DNA from: Roseburia sp.
GTDB lineage: Bacteria > Bacillota > Clostridia > Lachnospirales > Lachnospiraceae
DNA: 42,048 nt
Direction of reading: 5' to 3'
NCBI GenBank assembly: GCA_023667765.1
Contig: JAMOZS010000020.1
Coordinates: 1-42,048 of the forward strand
The notes beneath the pieces are model-generated. The model worked only from the letters and a program-made list of their open reading frames with translations, did not search any database and was not told the DNA's origin. How positions within the stretch are numbered: the stretch's first letter is position 1; every line of letters begins with the position of its first letter. Made by a program: the position numbers and the translations under genes. Of the stretch, positions 34,181 to 41,780 are shown piece after piece.

Positions 34181-35414
34181 ACACATTTTCCTGCAAATAT
34201 TGCTTGTTCGTCTCAAAATCCACCTCCAGCACCGCCATGCCCCGAATCGTGGCGTCTCTGTAACTTCCTGCAATGGGAATGCTATTCTGCTCCATGTCAT
34301 AGGCAAGAAGCTTGGAAAGCTCCAGACACAGCCTGAAGCACTCATTCTTTGTCAGATTGGTGGTCAAATTAGGCAGAATGCCATCCATCAGCTGCTTCGG
34401 ATGGGTAACGACCGCCTTCGGAAGCTTTGCCATAACTGCGCCAAGCACCTTCCGCTGTCTCTCTGTCCGTCCGAAATCCGTGCCCAGATAACGATTCCGG
34501 GAATAGGCCAACGCCTGAGGCCCGTTTAAATGCACCAGGCCGCTCACACTGGTATCCATATTATCTGTACCCTGAGGACGGTCTGTCAGCATATTATACT
34601 CTACCAGATAACCGTTTACATACTCGATTTCCTCACTGGTCAGCTCCAGCTCCACACCGTCCACAGCGTCCACCAGATTCGCGAACGCCTCAAAATTCAC
34701 CAAAACATAGCGATTGACGGTAATGTCAAAATTCTGCTCAATCGTCTCCATCAAAAGCTCTGCGCCCCCAAAGGAATACGCCGCATTCAGACGATTCCCG
34801 TCATGACCCGGAATATCCACATACATATCCCTGAGCAAGGAAGTCATATAAATCTTTTGGGACTTGCTGCTGATAGTCAGAAGAATCATCGCATCCGAAC
34901 GCCCGTCCGCACTGTTATCCCGGGAATCATTTCCGATAAGCAGCACATTGATAGCGCCATCCTCTTTTAAGGGCGCATCCGTCAGACTCTCAATCTCCAC
35001 ATAATTCAACTTTTTATAAGTCTGCCCCACCAGATAATACAGCCCTCCGCCCAGAAGCAGAAGCAATAGCAGGAGAATCAGCAGAAATTTCTTAAAACCG
35101 GATTTCTTCTTTCTTTTCTTTTTATGCTGTTTCTGCTGATTCTCGTATCCTTTATACTGTTTTTCGTGTCCTTTATGGTGGTTTTCATTCTTTTGATACT
35201 GATTTTCGTACCCTTTATACTGTTTTTCATTCCTTTTATATTGATTTTCATTCTTCTGACGCCTGTCCCCAGGCTGTGTTCCTTTATTGCGACGGTTATC
35301 CGGACGGCTATCGGTACGCTTTCCCCCGCCGTCCTGACGCCGCTTATGACTGGGGACCTTATCCCAGTCCTCCTCGTAATCCTCATCCATATTGAACAAT
35401 TGTAATTTTCCCAA
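34167..35414 (-). CDS. LytR-CpsA-Psr (LCP) family glycopolymer transferase
   Basis: A 415-residue membrane protein. The cytoplasmic N-terminus is very basic and contains six heptad repeats (residues 54-95, consensus xxExQYK). One membrane helix (about 108-128) follows, and the LCP catalytic domain (about 145-350) has the LLIGNDSRD, SDAMILLTI, SLLRDMYVDIPG and RLNAAYSFGG blocks. LCP enzymes attach teichoic acid or capsule polymers to peptidoglycan from lipid carriers. The likely start is TTG (35412-35414) with AAGGA seven bases upstream. The ATG eight codons later lacks a site. A strong promoter at 35474-35502 drives it and the overlapping CapA gene. Confidence 0.9.
   Translation of the reverse strand: MGKLQLFNMDEDYEEDWDKVPSHKRRQDGGGKRTDSRPDNRRNKGTQPGDRRQKNENQYKRNEKQYKGYENQYQKNENHHKGHEKQYKGYENQQKQHKKKRKKKSGFKKFLLILLLLLLLLGGGLYYLVGQTYKKLNYVEIESLTDAPLKEDGAINVLLIGNDSRDNSADGRSDAMILLTISSKSQKIYMTSLLRDMYVDIPGHDGNRLNAAYSFGGAELLMETIEQNFDITVNRYVLVNFEAFANLVDAVDGVELELTSEEIEYVNGYLVEYNMLTDRPQGTDNMDTSVSGLVHLNGPQALAYSRNRYLGTDFGRTERQRKVLGAVMAKLPKAVVTHPKQLMDGILPNLTTNLTKNECFRLCLELSKLLAYDMEQNSIPIAGSYRDATIRGMAVLEVDFETNKQYLQENVYGKK
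35130..35255 (-). repeat. Six in-frame 21-bp tandem repeats in the LCP gene
   Basis: The 126-bp array codes for six heptads (KNENQYK, RNEKQYK, GYENQYQ, KNENHHK, GHEKQYK, GYENQQK). The DNA units have diverged but keep the frame, so the array is under protein-level constraint and prone to length change. Confidence 0.8.
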
Positions 35415-35473
35415 ACTGACTGTCCTTGCCTTTCTGTGTCAGCCATCTGCGGCTTCCCTTCTGTTATCGGCTC

Positions 35474-35502
35474 ATTTTATGCTATTTTTTACCGCCTGTC
35501 AA
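35474..35502 (-). promoter_or_regulatory. Promoter of the LCP-CapA operon
   Basis: On minus, a consensus TTGACA (35497-35502), a 17-bp spacer and TAAAAT (35474-35479), 59 bp before the TTG start of the LCP gene. Confidence 0.75.
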
Positions 35503-35587
35503 GCCGCCTGGCTCCTCCCATCAGCCAGGAAGCTCTTTTCGGATAAGTACCGTATACGGAACTGTCATAAAACTGCGCACAGCTTCC

Positions 35588-35713
35588 TAAGGAAGAACTG
35601 ATGAAAGCAGCTTTTCCTTTGAGCCTTCGGCGGATGCACACGGATTTGCAGGGGAATTTGCCGCTTTGCGGCGCAAATCCGGTGCGGGAAACGCTTTCAT
35701 CAGCGTTTCCCTA
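35588..35713 (+). mobile_element. Full-length TA-bordered palindromic element (MITE-like), copy B
   Basis: This 126-bp unit is the most complete copy of the family. It starts TA-AGGAAGAACTGATGAAAGC and ends GCTTTCATCAGCGTTTCCC-TA, giving inverted ends of about 19 bp. Three hairpins can form: the left end, a central GCCGCTTTGCGGC within GGATTTGC...GCGCAAATCC, and a perfect right-end stem GGGAAACGCT/AGCGTTTCCC. TA at both borders is the target duplication expected for Tc1/mariner or IS630-type transposition. It encodes no protein. It lies between the LCP promoter and the Rpn nuclease gene. Confidence 0.8.
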
Positions 35714-35730
35714 CATTTTGTGTTTTTATA

Positions 35731-35772
35731 GAAAAAGGAGCTGTGCGCTAAATCATTCGTGCAACAGCCCCC
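35731..35772 (-). terminator. Terminator after the Rpn nuclease gene
   Basis: On the minus strand GGGGCTGTTGC pairs imperfectly with GCGCACAGCTCC across a 10-base loop, followed by TTTTTC. It lies 48 bp after the nuclease stop. Confidence 0.55.
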
Positions 35773-35819
35773 AAGTATTTTTTGCTTACAGTCGTCAAAT
35801 AGCCATACACGCATTACCG

Positions 35820-36737
35820 TTATGAATGCGATGGCTGAACCGTTACTGCGAATCTATCGTAATATTCTTCGGCCTGTTCCCTGTCCAAACCAAACCGGCT
35901 GATTAATTTTCCGACAATGACCTCTTCTGTCTTACCCTCCTCTGCATTATCCAAGATAAATACCCTTATTCCTTCTTCTCTTCCTTCTTTTATTCCCTCT
36001 TCTCTTCCTTCCTCTCTTGCATCAACTCTGTCCAGATTCCACTTCATAAATTCCCTCCTCCATTCCTCATGTCTTCTGGCCGCTTCCACCGCTCTGTCCA
36101 GTTCCTCCGTATATTTGTCCCGGGGTATCTTCGTCTCAAAATATTTTAACAGGTTCCCCAGCTCCGGACTGATATCCTCCCATTTACCCTTGGTGTTCAG
36201 GAAGATTTTCTCCGTCCCGTCCGCCAGCCGGATGGACGGGTCCTCCCGGCAAAGGTTCTCAAAATGGTAGATATGTCTTCCTGCTCCGAAAAGGTCAAAA
36301 GTACAGATAAAGATAACATAGCTCTTTTTCAGGCTCCGGTACTCCGCCCCTTTTTCCAGCAGACTGATATCTATTACTGACTGATAATAGCGACTCCGGC
36401 CGGGAAGGCAGGGTTTTCTTGACGCCTGCATCTCCACGCAATATACAGTATTTCTGTCGTCCTCCAGATAGATATCCAGACGAATCCCCTTCGCCTCGTA
36501 ATCCGGATGCATGGTGTTCTGTTCGTCTGCAAACTCTATCTCCCGGATTTTCACGCCCAGAATAATCTCCAGCAGTTTTCTGCATCTCTCCGGCTCCTGC
36601 ATCACCTTCCCGAACATAAAATCATCCGTTATCGTCAATTCCTCGTACGCTTTTGTCCCTTTTACCTTTTTTGTCCTTTTTACCTCTTCTGCCTTTTGTT
36701 GCGCTTGCACACTTTGTACCTTTTTTTCTTTTTCCAT
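35820..36737 (-). CDS. Rpn-family PD-(D/E)XK nuclease (recombination-promoting nuclease)
   Basis: A 305-residue protein of the PD-(D/E)XK transposase-like family (PDDEXK_2). Residues 34-46 (LTITDDFMFGKVM) are the family opening; the active-site residues are Asp88 (RLDIYLED) and Glu102-x-Gln104 (CVEMQ). The C-terminal part is charged and carries repeats of EEGREEGIKEGREEG. E. coli RpnA relatives cut DNA and promote recA-independent recombination, and many copies spread between strains. The ATG at 36735-36737 has a GGAGG six bases upstream. It is a solitary gene with its own terminator, likely a mobile or selfish passenger. Confidence 0.87.
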   Translation of the reverse strand: MEKEKKVQSVQAQQKAEEVKRTKKVKGTKAYEELTITDDFMFGKVMQEPERCRKLLEIILGVKIREIEFADEQNTMHPDYEAKGIRLDIYLEDDRNTVYCVEMQASRKPCLPGRSRYYQSVIDISLLEKGAEYRSLKKSYVIFICTFDLFGAGRHIYHFENLCREDPSIRLADGTEKIFLNTKGKWEDISPELGNLLKYFETKIPRDKYTEELDRAVEAARRHEEWRREFMKWNLDRVDAREEGREEGIKEGREEGIRVFILDNAEEGKTEEVIVGKLISRFGLDREQAEEYYDRFAVTVQPSHS

Positions 36738-37152
36738 AGGCGTCCTCCTTTTGTACAGCGGCAGGAGAAACCTCTTCCAACAGGACAGCAGCCTGTCCAT
36801 GGAACAACCTGTCCATGGAACATCCGTCCGGGGTCTCCTGCTTTTAGTTTACGAGTTACATCCGCAGGAGCGCCTTTTCTTTCAGAAAACTCCTGCTTAT
36901 GAATGGGATATAAAAGCATGAATTTTCTAAAAGAGTTCTGTTTTGAACAAGCAGAAAAATAGACAAGATACAGAAAAATATGCTTTGTGACTATATTATC
37001 ATCAGAAAGCATATTTTTCAACTGTTTTTTATATCTTTATTGTTTTTTATTACTTTATTTTATTACTTCTTCACCTTTTCCACTGGGCGTAAAGTACTAC
37101 GGTTTTTCCGTTCTTATTGGTAAGGTTCTTTACCGCTTCCGTCCTTCCTGGT
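36738..37152. other. 415-bp gap upstream of the Rpn nuclease
   Basis: The gap holds two exact-core 16-bp tandem repeats, CCTGTCCATGGAACA (36792-36806 and 36808-36822). It also holds one GCAGGAG (36864-36870) that can pair with either of two CTCCTGC copies (36835-36841 or 36890-36896), and the AI-2E transporter terminator (36973-37018). From 37020 to 37080 it is strongly AT-rich. I see no convincing small gene and no clear -35/-10 pair. Confidence 0.5.
36973..37018 (-). terminator. Terminator after the AI-2E family transporter gene
   Basis: AAAAATATGCTTT (36974-36986) and AAAGCATATTTTT (37006-37018) form a stem with a loop of about 20 bases; both sides carry A/T runs, so it can act in both directions. 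It lies 135 bp past the transporter stop on minus. Confidence 0.65.
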
Positions 37153-38217
37153 TCACTCCCTTGTATACTGTCCCTGCCTGCGCAGGATGCTCTGATAGGT
37201 CTGATAAATGATGATAAACCCTAAGGGCCCTTTAATAATACCGCTGATGCCGAATAGGCCCAGGCCCGCATATACGGATACCAGCACCGCAATAGGCGGC
37301 ACGCCGATACGCCTGCCAATCAGCTTAGGCTCCAGACATTCCCGCAAAAACACACAGAGCAGATACAGGCCAAGACACAGCAGGGCTCTGCCCGGATGAC
37401 TGCCGAACAGCTGCGTCACCCCTAAGGGCAGCAGAACAATACCCGTACCTATAAAGGGCAGCGCATCCAGCACACCGGCCAACACTCCCCAGAGCACTCC
37501 ATGACGCACACCCCCAAGGCCAAGGGTAATGGAACAAAGAAGCGCAATCACAGACATGATAATTCCCTGCGCCTTCACATAAGTAGCAATATATCGGATA
37601 ATCCCACAAATGACCTCCAGAAACAGATGACATTCCTCCCTATCCAGCATGCGGTTCATAATTTCGTCGTAATCCTTCGCCAGAAGAACCGCCGCTATGA
37701 CAAATGTTACCAGAAAACCTCCCAGAGACGCCATCAACTTTACATATTGCCAGGATTGAGACAACACCCCCGGCACTGTTTGATTCTGCAGATAATCAAT
37801 GCCGCCCTGCAGACTGTGAAGTATGGTATTTTCCAGGTAAATGCTGTCTATTCCGATGGTATTTCCCAGCCACTGACAAATACTTCCCACAAAGCCGGAC
37901 AGCTCTATCTCCAGTTTCTCCAACTCCCCTGCCCATTGGGGAAGACTTCCCACTATCCAGGATAACAAAACCCATACCAGCACTAATAAGAGCAGCCCTG
38001 CCGCCAGCAGAAGAACCACGGCGCCCACTTGTCTATGGATATGAAGTTTATCCTGTATTTTCTTTAGGAGCGGGCCAAATATGGTCACAAACAGCATGGC
38101 AATCAATACCGGAGACAAAAGCGGAGACAGATATCTTAAGAAAAAATATACTGCCCCTGTCAAAAGGAGCAGTATCGCCAATTTACTTTTTCTTATTTCT
38201 TCCCATATTCTTTCCAT
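37153..38217 (-). CDS. AI-2E family membrane protein
   Basis: A 354-residue protein with seven to eight membrane segments. The opening pair of helices, the FVTIFGPLLKKIQDKL segment, and the C-terminal LGGVRHGVLWGVLAGVLDALPFIGTGIVLLP plus SVYAGLGLFGISGIIKGPLGFI blocks are diagnostic of the AI-2E/UPF0118 family. In spore formers the related YtvI has a sporulation role; other members export autoinducer-2 or act as Na+/H+ exchangers. Which applies here cannot be told. The start has GGGGGAAACGGT before ATG. Confidence 0.9.
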   Translation of the reverse strand: MERIWEEIRKSKLAILLLLTGAVYFFLRYLSPLLSPVLIAMLFVTIFGPLLKKIQDKLHIHRQVGAVVLLLAAGLLLLVLVWVLLSWIVGSLPQWAGELEKLEIELSGFVGSICQWLGNTIGIDSIYLENTILHSLQGGIDYLQNQTVPGVLSQSWQYVKLMASLGGFLVTFVIAAVLLAKDYDEIMNRMLDREECHLFLEVICGIIRYIATYVKAQGIIMSVIALLCSITLGLGGVRHGVLWGVLAGVLDALPFIGTGIVLLPLGVTQLFGSHPGRALLCLGLYLLCVFLRECLEPKLIGRRIGVPPIAVLVSVYAGLGLFGISGIIKGPLGFIIIYQTYQSILRRQGQYTRE

Positions 38218-38281
38218 ACCGTTTCCCCCGCTGCATACCGCTTACGAAATTCCTGTTATTGATAAGATTAGTATGGATTTT

Positions 38282-39034
38282 TTATCTGACTGCTATACCT
38301 GCAAAAGCCTCATTGCCAGGCTCCGTTTCAAAATGCATTTCCCTCCCGTCAGCCGGATGCCTCAAAATTAACTGATATGCACATAGAGCGACATATTTGA
38401 TTCCCCTGTTGCGCCCAAAAGCAATAGAAGCCTCTGTTCCGTATTTTACATCTCCCAGCAGAGGCATACCTGCATGCGCCATCTGCGCTCTGATTTGATG
38501 AAAGCGGCCGGTTTCAATTTCGACGTCCAAAAGGCTGGTTCCCTCCGGCCGTTCCGAAACAGCCGGAAAATACTGCAGCAAGCGGTATCTCAGCCTTGCG
38601 GGCTTAGCCTCAGGATACAGGCTCTGCTGCCCTGTGACGATTCTTGCTCTGTTTTCCTTATCCTTATACAGATAATCCACAAGCTCTCCTTCCCCCAAGG
38701 GCGGTTTCCCCCAAACCATGGCATAATAACGCTTATGAAGCCCGCCTTCCTGCAGCTGTTTCGACAGAGCTGAAGTCGACTTTTTATTTTTTGCAAAAAC
38801 CAGCAGCCCCTCTACAGGCTGATCCAGACGATGCACGACTCCCAAATACGGCTGTGGATATCCGTTCTCAGGCTGAGAGTCCTTCGCAGACTGTAAGCCG
38901 CCCTCCCTCCTCAGATAATTCTTAAGCTCGCTTACCACATCCGACTGACCTACTGCGCCTGTCTGGGTGGCAAGACCCGCCGGCTTATGTATCACCAGCA
39001 GTTCTTTATCCTCATAAAGAATTTTCGTTCTCAT
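38282..39034 (-). CDS. RluA family pseudouridine synthase
   Basis: A 250-residue enzyme converting specific uridines in rRNA or tRNA to pseudouridine. The catalytic Asp is Asp71 in VVHRLDQPVEGLLVFAK, and ETGRFHQIRAQMAH and PLLGDVKYG are the remaining family motifs. No S4 domain precedes the core, so it is a short RluA/RluC-like member. The target base is unknown. GAGGA lies eight bases before ATG. It follows the RsmF-type gene by 83 bp, a common pairing of RNA-modifying genes. Confidence 0.93.
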   Translation of the reverse strand: MRTKILYEDKELLVIHKPAGLATQTGAVGQSDVVSELKNYLRREGGLQSAKDSQPENGYPQPYLGVVHRLDQPVEGLLVFAKNKKSTSALSKQLQEGGLHKRYYAMVWGKPPLGEGELVDYLYKDKENRARIVTGQQSLYPEAKPARLRYRLLQYFPAVSERPEGTSLLDVEIETGRFHQIRAQMAHAGMPLLGDVKYGTEASIAFGRNRGIKYVALCAYQLILRHPADGREMHFETEPGNEAFAGIAVR

Positions 39035-39098
39035 GGTTAAGTCCTCACCCTCCTGTCCCTTGCTCGTATTATATAACAGCGTTTACAGACTCTCTTTC

Positions 39099-39130
39099 TA
39101 AAGAAGCGCCGATGAAATCAGCCCTTCCTA
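39099..39130. repeat. TA-bordered palindromic repeat, copy G (solo left-end hairpin)
   Basis: A 32-bp hairpin with TA at both ends: AAGAAGCGCCGAT and ATCAGCCCTTCCT are the arms. The following AGCCCTTTGG keeps some likeness to the next part of the element. The minus-strand RsmF-type gene runs into it and ends there (TGA at 39118-39120), with Leu-Arg-Lys-Gly encoded by the repeat. Confidence 0.7.
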
Positions 39131-40563
39131 AGCCCTTTGGGGTAATGATTTTTCATGATACCGCCGGCCAACTTTCCCCATCCCAGGCTAAAGCCGTCCA
39201 CACAGATTAAGTACCATCCTTTTTCTCCCTCCCCGGGAAATGTCTGACCGTTCAAATAGGCGGCTGCGGTGGACTCTTTGGAGTCCAGATGCCACACATG
39301 GCGGACGTCTGCCGGAGAAAGCGCCAAGGCCAGTGCGTGAGAGGGCTCAAAGCGTCCTTTTTTCAAATTCCCCAAATGCAGACCGGGGCGAAGCGTCTTT
39401 AATCCGTCCAGTGCAGGCATTTCCTCCGGCACATAATAAAGCTTATCTCCAAACGTGATATATTTTCCCCTCTCTGCAGGCTCTAAAACAGGCGCTGAAG
39501 GGCTTCCCGGAAGAATCTGCTTCCTTCTTTTCAGATTCTCCGCCGCAAAAACTCTCCACTCCGCTAACTCCTTTTCCGACGCTGCTCGTTGCAGACCATT
39601 CAGGGCAGACACCCGATATCCCTCCGGCACGCTCCCCGTCTTTTGCAGAGCGGCTACGAAATGTCCCTCTCCTCTCAGCCTGTGAGGATACAGCCGCAGG
39701 GTTCCCGGCAGATAAATCTCCCGGGCGAACGAGACTCTCTCTTCATTCCCCCCCTGTCCTTCCCCATAAAACAGGGTCTCATCTATCTCTGTCAGCATGA
39801 ATTCCGGATGCCGCAGAAGAAAGCTTCGAATACTGCCCTCATTCTCCTGGGGTGCGAAAGTACAAGTCGAGTAAACCAGACGGCCTCCCGGGCGAAGCAT
39901 CAGCGTCGCCTGCTCCAGAATATCCGCCTGCCTCCTTGCACAAAACTCCACATTCTCCGGGCTCCATTCCCCACAGGCCTCCTCGTTCTTGCGAAACATC
40001 CCTTCTCCCGAGCAGGGAGCATCCACTAAGATGCCGTCAAAATACTCCGGAAATACCCTTGCCAGCCGCTCTGGCGTCTCATTCGTCACACAGGCATTCC
40101 ATATTCCCATGCGTTCTATATTTTCCGACAGAATCTTCGCCCTGGCCGGATGAATTTCATTGGAGACAAGAAATCCACGCCCTCTGAGAGCCGCCGCTAT
40201 CTGGGTGCTCTTTCCTCCCGGCGCCGCACATAAATCCAAAATACGTTCTCCGGGACGCACACTCATAATTTCCGCCGGAGCCATGGCGCTTGGCTCCTGA
40301 ATATAATATGCTCCGGCCTCATGCAGAGGATGCTTCCCCGGCTGCTCCTCTTTCTTATAATAGTATCCCGTTTCAGCCCAGGGCACTCTCTCTAAGTGAA
40401 AAAGAGCGGCAAGAGTCTCCAGGGGACTCTCTCCACTCTCGTTTCTTTTCAGGGTATTCAGACGCAGCGCCAGCGCCTTTTCCTGTTCATAGCTTAACAG
40501 GAAGCTTGGGTATTCTTCTCCCAAAAGCTCCTGCATCCGTTCCAAAAACTGCTGCGGCAGCAT
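39118..40563 (-). CDS. RsmB/RsmF family rRNA cytosine-C5 methyltransferase
   Basis: A 481-residue SAM-dependent m5C methyltransferase of the NOL1/NOP2/Sun family. It has the SAM motif DLCAAPGGKSTQ, DAPCSGEGMFRK with one catalytic Cys and STCTFAPQENEG with the second. The C-terminal ~180 residues form the RsmF-like extension with a PUA-type fold. The expected target is a cytosine of 16S rRNA. GGGAGGAGCCT precedes the ATG. Its last residues come from repeat copy G. Confidence 0.93.
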   Translation of the reverse strand: MLPQQFLERMQELLGEEYPSFLLSYEQEKALALRLNTLKRNESGESPLETLAALFHLERVPWAETGYYYKKEEQPGKHPLHEAGAYYIQEPSAMAPAEIMSVRPGERILDLCAAPGGKSTQIAAALRGRGFLVSNEIHPARAKILSENIERMGIWNACVTNETPERLARVFPEYFDGILVDAPCSGEGMFRKNEEACGEWSPENVEFCARRQADILEQATLMLRPGGRLVYSTCTFAPQENEGSIRSFLLRHPEFMLTEIDETLFYGEGQGGNEERVSFAREIYLPGTLRLYPHRLRGEGHFVAALQKTGSVPEGYRVSALNGLQRAASEKELAEWRVFAAENLKRRKQILPGSPSAPVLEPAERGKYITFGDKLYYVPEEMPALDGLKTLRPGLHLGNLKKGRFEPSHALALALSPADVRHVWHLDSKESTAAAYLNGQTFPGEGEKGWYLICVDGFSLGWGKLAGGIMKNHYPKGLRKG

Positions 40564-40639
40564 AGGCTCCTCCCATAGTCAAATCATGTTCCTGCTCCGT
40601 CCCCAGGCTCAACGCCCTGATATCACTTCCGAACGAAGC

Positions 40640-41044
40640 CTATAATACCGAGTAACCTTTACCGGAAAGACAGGCTCTCACCTCTCCGGTGTCCTCACAG
40701 TGAAACACCATAATCGGCTTACCGGAAGCACGGCTGAAGGACAGATAGAGATAGTCCACACTGATATTACTCTCCTGCAAATCCAGAAGCAGATGATTCA
40801 AATTACCGACCTCATCTTCCACCTCGACGCCAATTACATCCGTCAGACGACACAGATAACCCGCCTCCGTCAATGCGTCATACGCCTTCTGCGGGTCTGA
40901 CACCACCATGCGGATAATACCGTATTCCGCACTGTCATTCGTCACGGAACCCAGGATATTAATCTCCTGCTCCAGCAGAATACCGGTAATCTGCTGCATG
41001 GTTCCCTTTTTGTTCTCTGCATATATGGATACCTGTTTTAACAT
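40640..41044 (-). CDS. ACT domain protein
   Basis: A 134-residue protein made of two ACT domains (KQVSIYAENKKGTMQQITGIL at the start and DVIGVEVEDEVGNLNHLLLDL from about 76). ACT pairs bind amino acids and regulate enzymes, and stand-alone double-ACT proteins in clostridia often accompany acetolactate synthase or phenylacetate genes. None is adjacent here. The start at 41042-41044 has GAGGAAATT upstream; a longer frame is rejected. A strong promoter is at 41095. Confidence 0.9.
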   Translation of the reverse strand: MLKQVSIYAENKKGTMQQITGILLEQEINILGSVTNDSAEYGIIRMVVSDPQKAYDALTEAGYLCRLTDVIGVEVEDEVGNLNHLLLDLQESNISVDYLYLSFSRASGKPIMVFHCEDTGEVRACLSGKGYSVL

Positions 41045-41094
41045 AATTTCCTCATTTCTGCGCCGCCTGCTCCCGACGCCGGTCAACAGTTCTT

Positions 41095-41123
41095 ATTTTA
41101 GACTCTTTGTCCGCTAAAGTCAA
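41095..41123 (-). promoter_or_regulatory. Promoter of the ACT-domain gene
   Basis: On minus TTGACT (41118-41123), a 17-bp spacer and TAAAAT (41095-41100), 51 bp before the start. It may also serve the RsmF-type gene downstream. Confidence 0.75.
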
Positions 41124-41154
41124 ATCAAAATGGGAGGCTGTCCGGAAATAAACT

Positions 41155-41730
41155 TTACTTATCGTAATAACCGCCTGTTCTGGTTCTTATGGGGTTTTTC
41201 CGGAGAAGGGCTGTTTTGATTCTCCGGGCATATGGGTCTGGATTTTCGGCATAACTCGCACCGGTCTCAAAAATCTTTATAATCTCCACCGTCCCATCCT
41301 CTTTATATCGAATCCCGAATAAATTATAACCCGCATCAGCTTGGTTCACAAAATTACGCTCTACCTCACATTCTGCATCTATCTTGTATAGCCAATCATA
41401 CAGCTTTCTTATCTCCCTTGCAGAAAATAAAGGCTTGCTTTCCGTATATTCCATTCCCTCTAAGGTTTCCAACAGTTCGTCGTCATACATTCCAGTCCAG
41501 CCGTCTAGTTGTTTTGAAAAATCATACTCCACCTGATTCCCCTGATTATCTATAAAATATCCATAATTATCATACTCCTTTGCTTCATTCATATCATGAT
41601 AACGGTATATAAACAGAATCTTCTGGTCTATCCCCCTCTTCCCTCCATAGTATAACACCCCTGCACAAAGTAACAACAAAACGATTATTACACAGCTTGC
41701 CGTCAGCAAAATCTTTTTCTTTCCTCTCAT
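41155..41730 (-). CDS. Membrane-anchored protein of unknown function (tandem copy 1)
   Basis: A 191-residue protein with a basic N-terminus (RGKKK) and one membrane helix (about 7-28), then a soluble acidic domain. The C-terminal 90 residues (ARE IRKLYDWLYKIDAECEVER to the end) are nearly repeated by the gene at the window edge. I do not recognise the family. GGAGGG stands ten bases before the ATG. The N-terminus suggests a membrane-tethered domain outside or inside the cell; topology by the positive-inside rule would put the domain outside. Confidence 0.75.
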   Translation of the reverse strand: MRGKKKILLTASCVIIVLLLLCAGVLYYGGKRGIDQKILFIYRYHDMNEAKEYDNYGYFIDNQGNQVEYDFSKQLDGWTGMYDDELLETLEGMEYTESKPLFSAREIRKLYDWLYKIDAECEVERNFVNQADAGYNLFGIRYKEDGTVEIIKIFETGASYAENPDPYARRIKTALLRKNPIRTRTGGYYDK

Positions 41731-41780
41731 TTCGAACTTACCCTCCTGGATTTGATAGATGCCTTTCCCTACATCCGGTT

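Noticed and set aside
36680-37021. 113-codon minus-strand frame upstream of and overlapping the Rpn nuclease
   Set aside because: It runs through the 16-bp repeats and overlaps the nuclease start in another frame; composition is odd and there is no good ribosome binding site.
40570-40640. Possible decayed copy of the palindromic repeat before the RsmF-type gene
   Set aside because: Only short patches (GGAAG, ATATCAGGGC, GAGCCT on minus) resemble it, and no paired ends or TA borders are visible.
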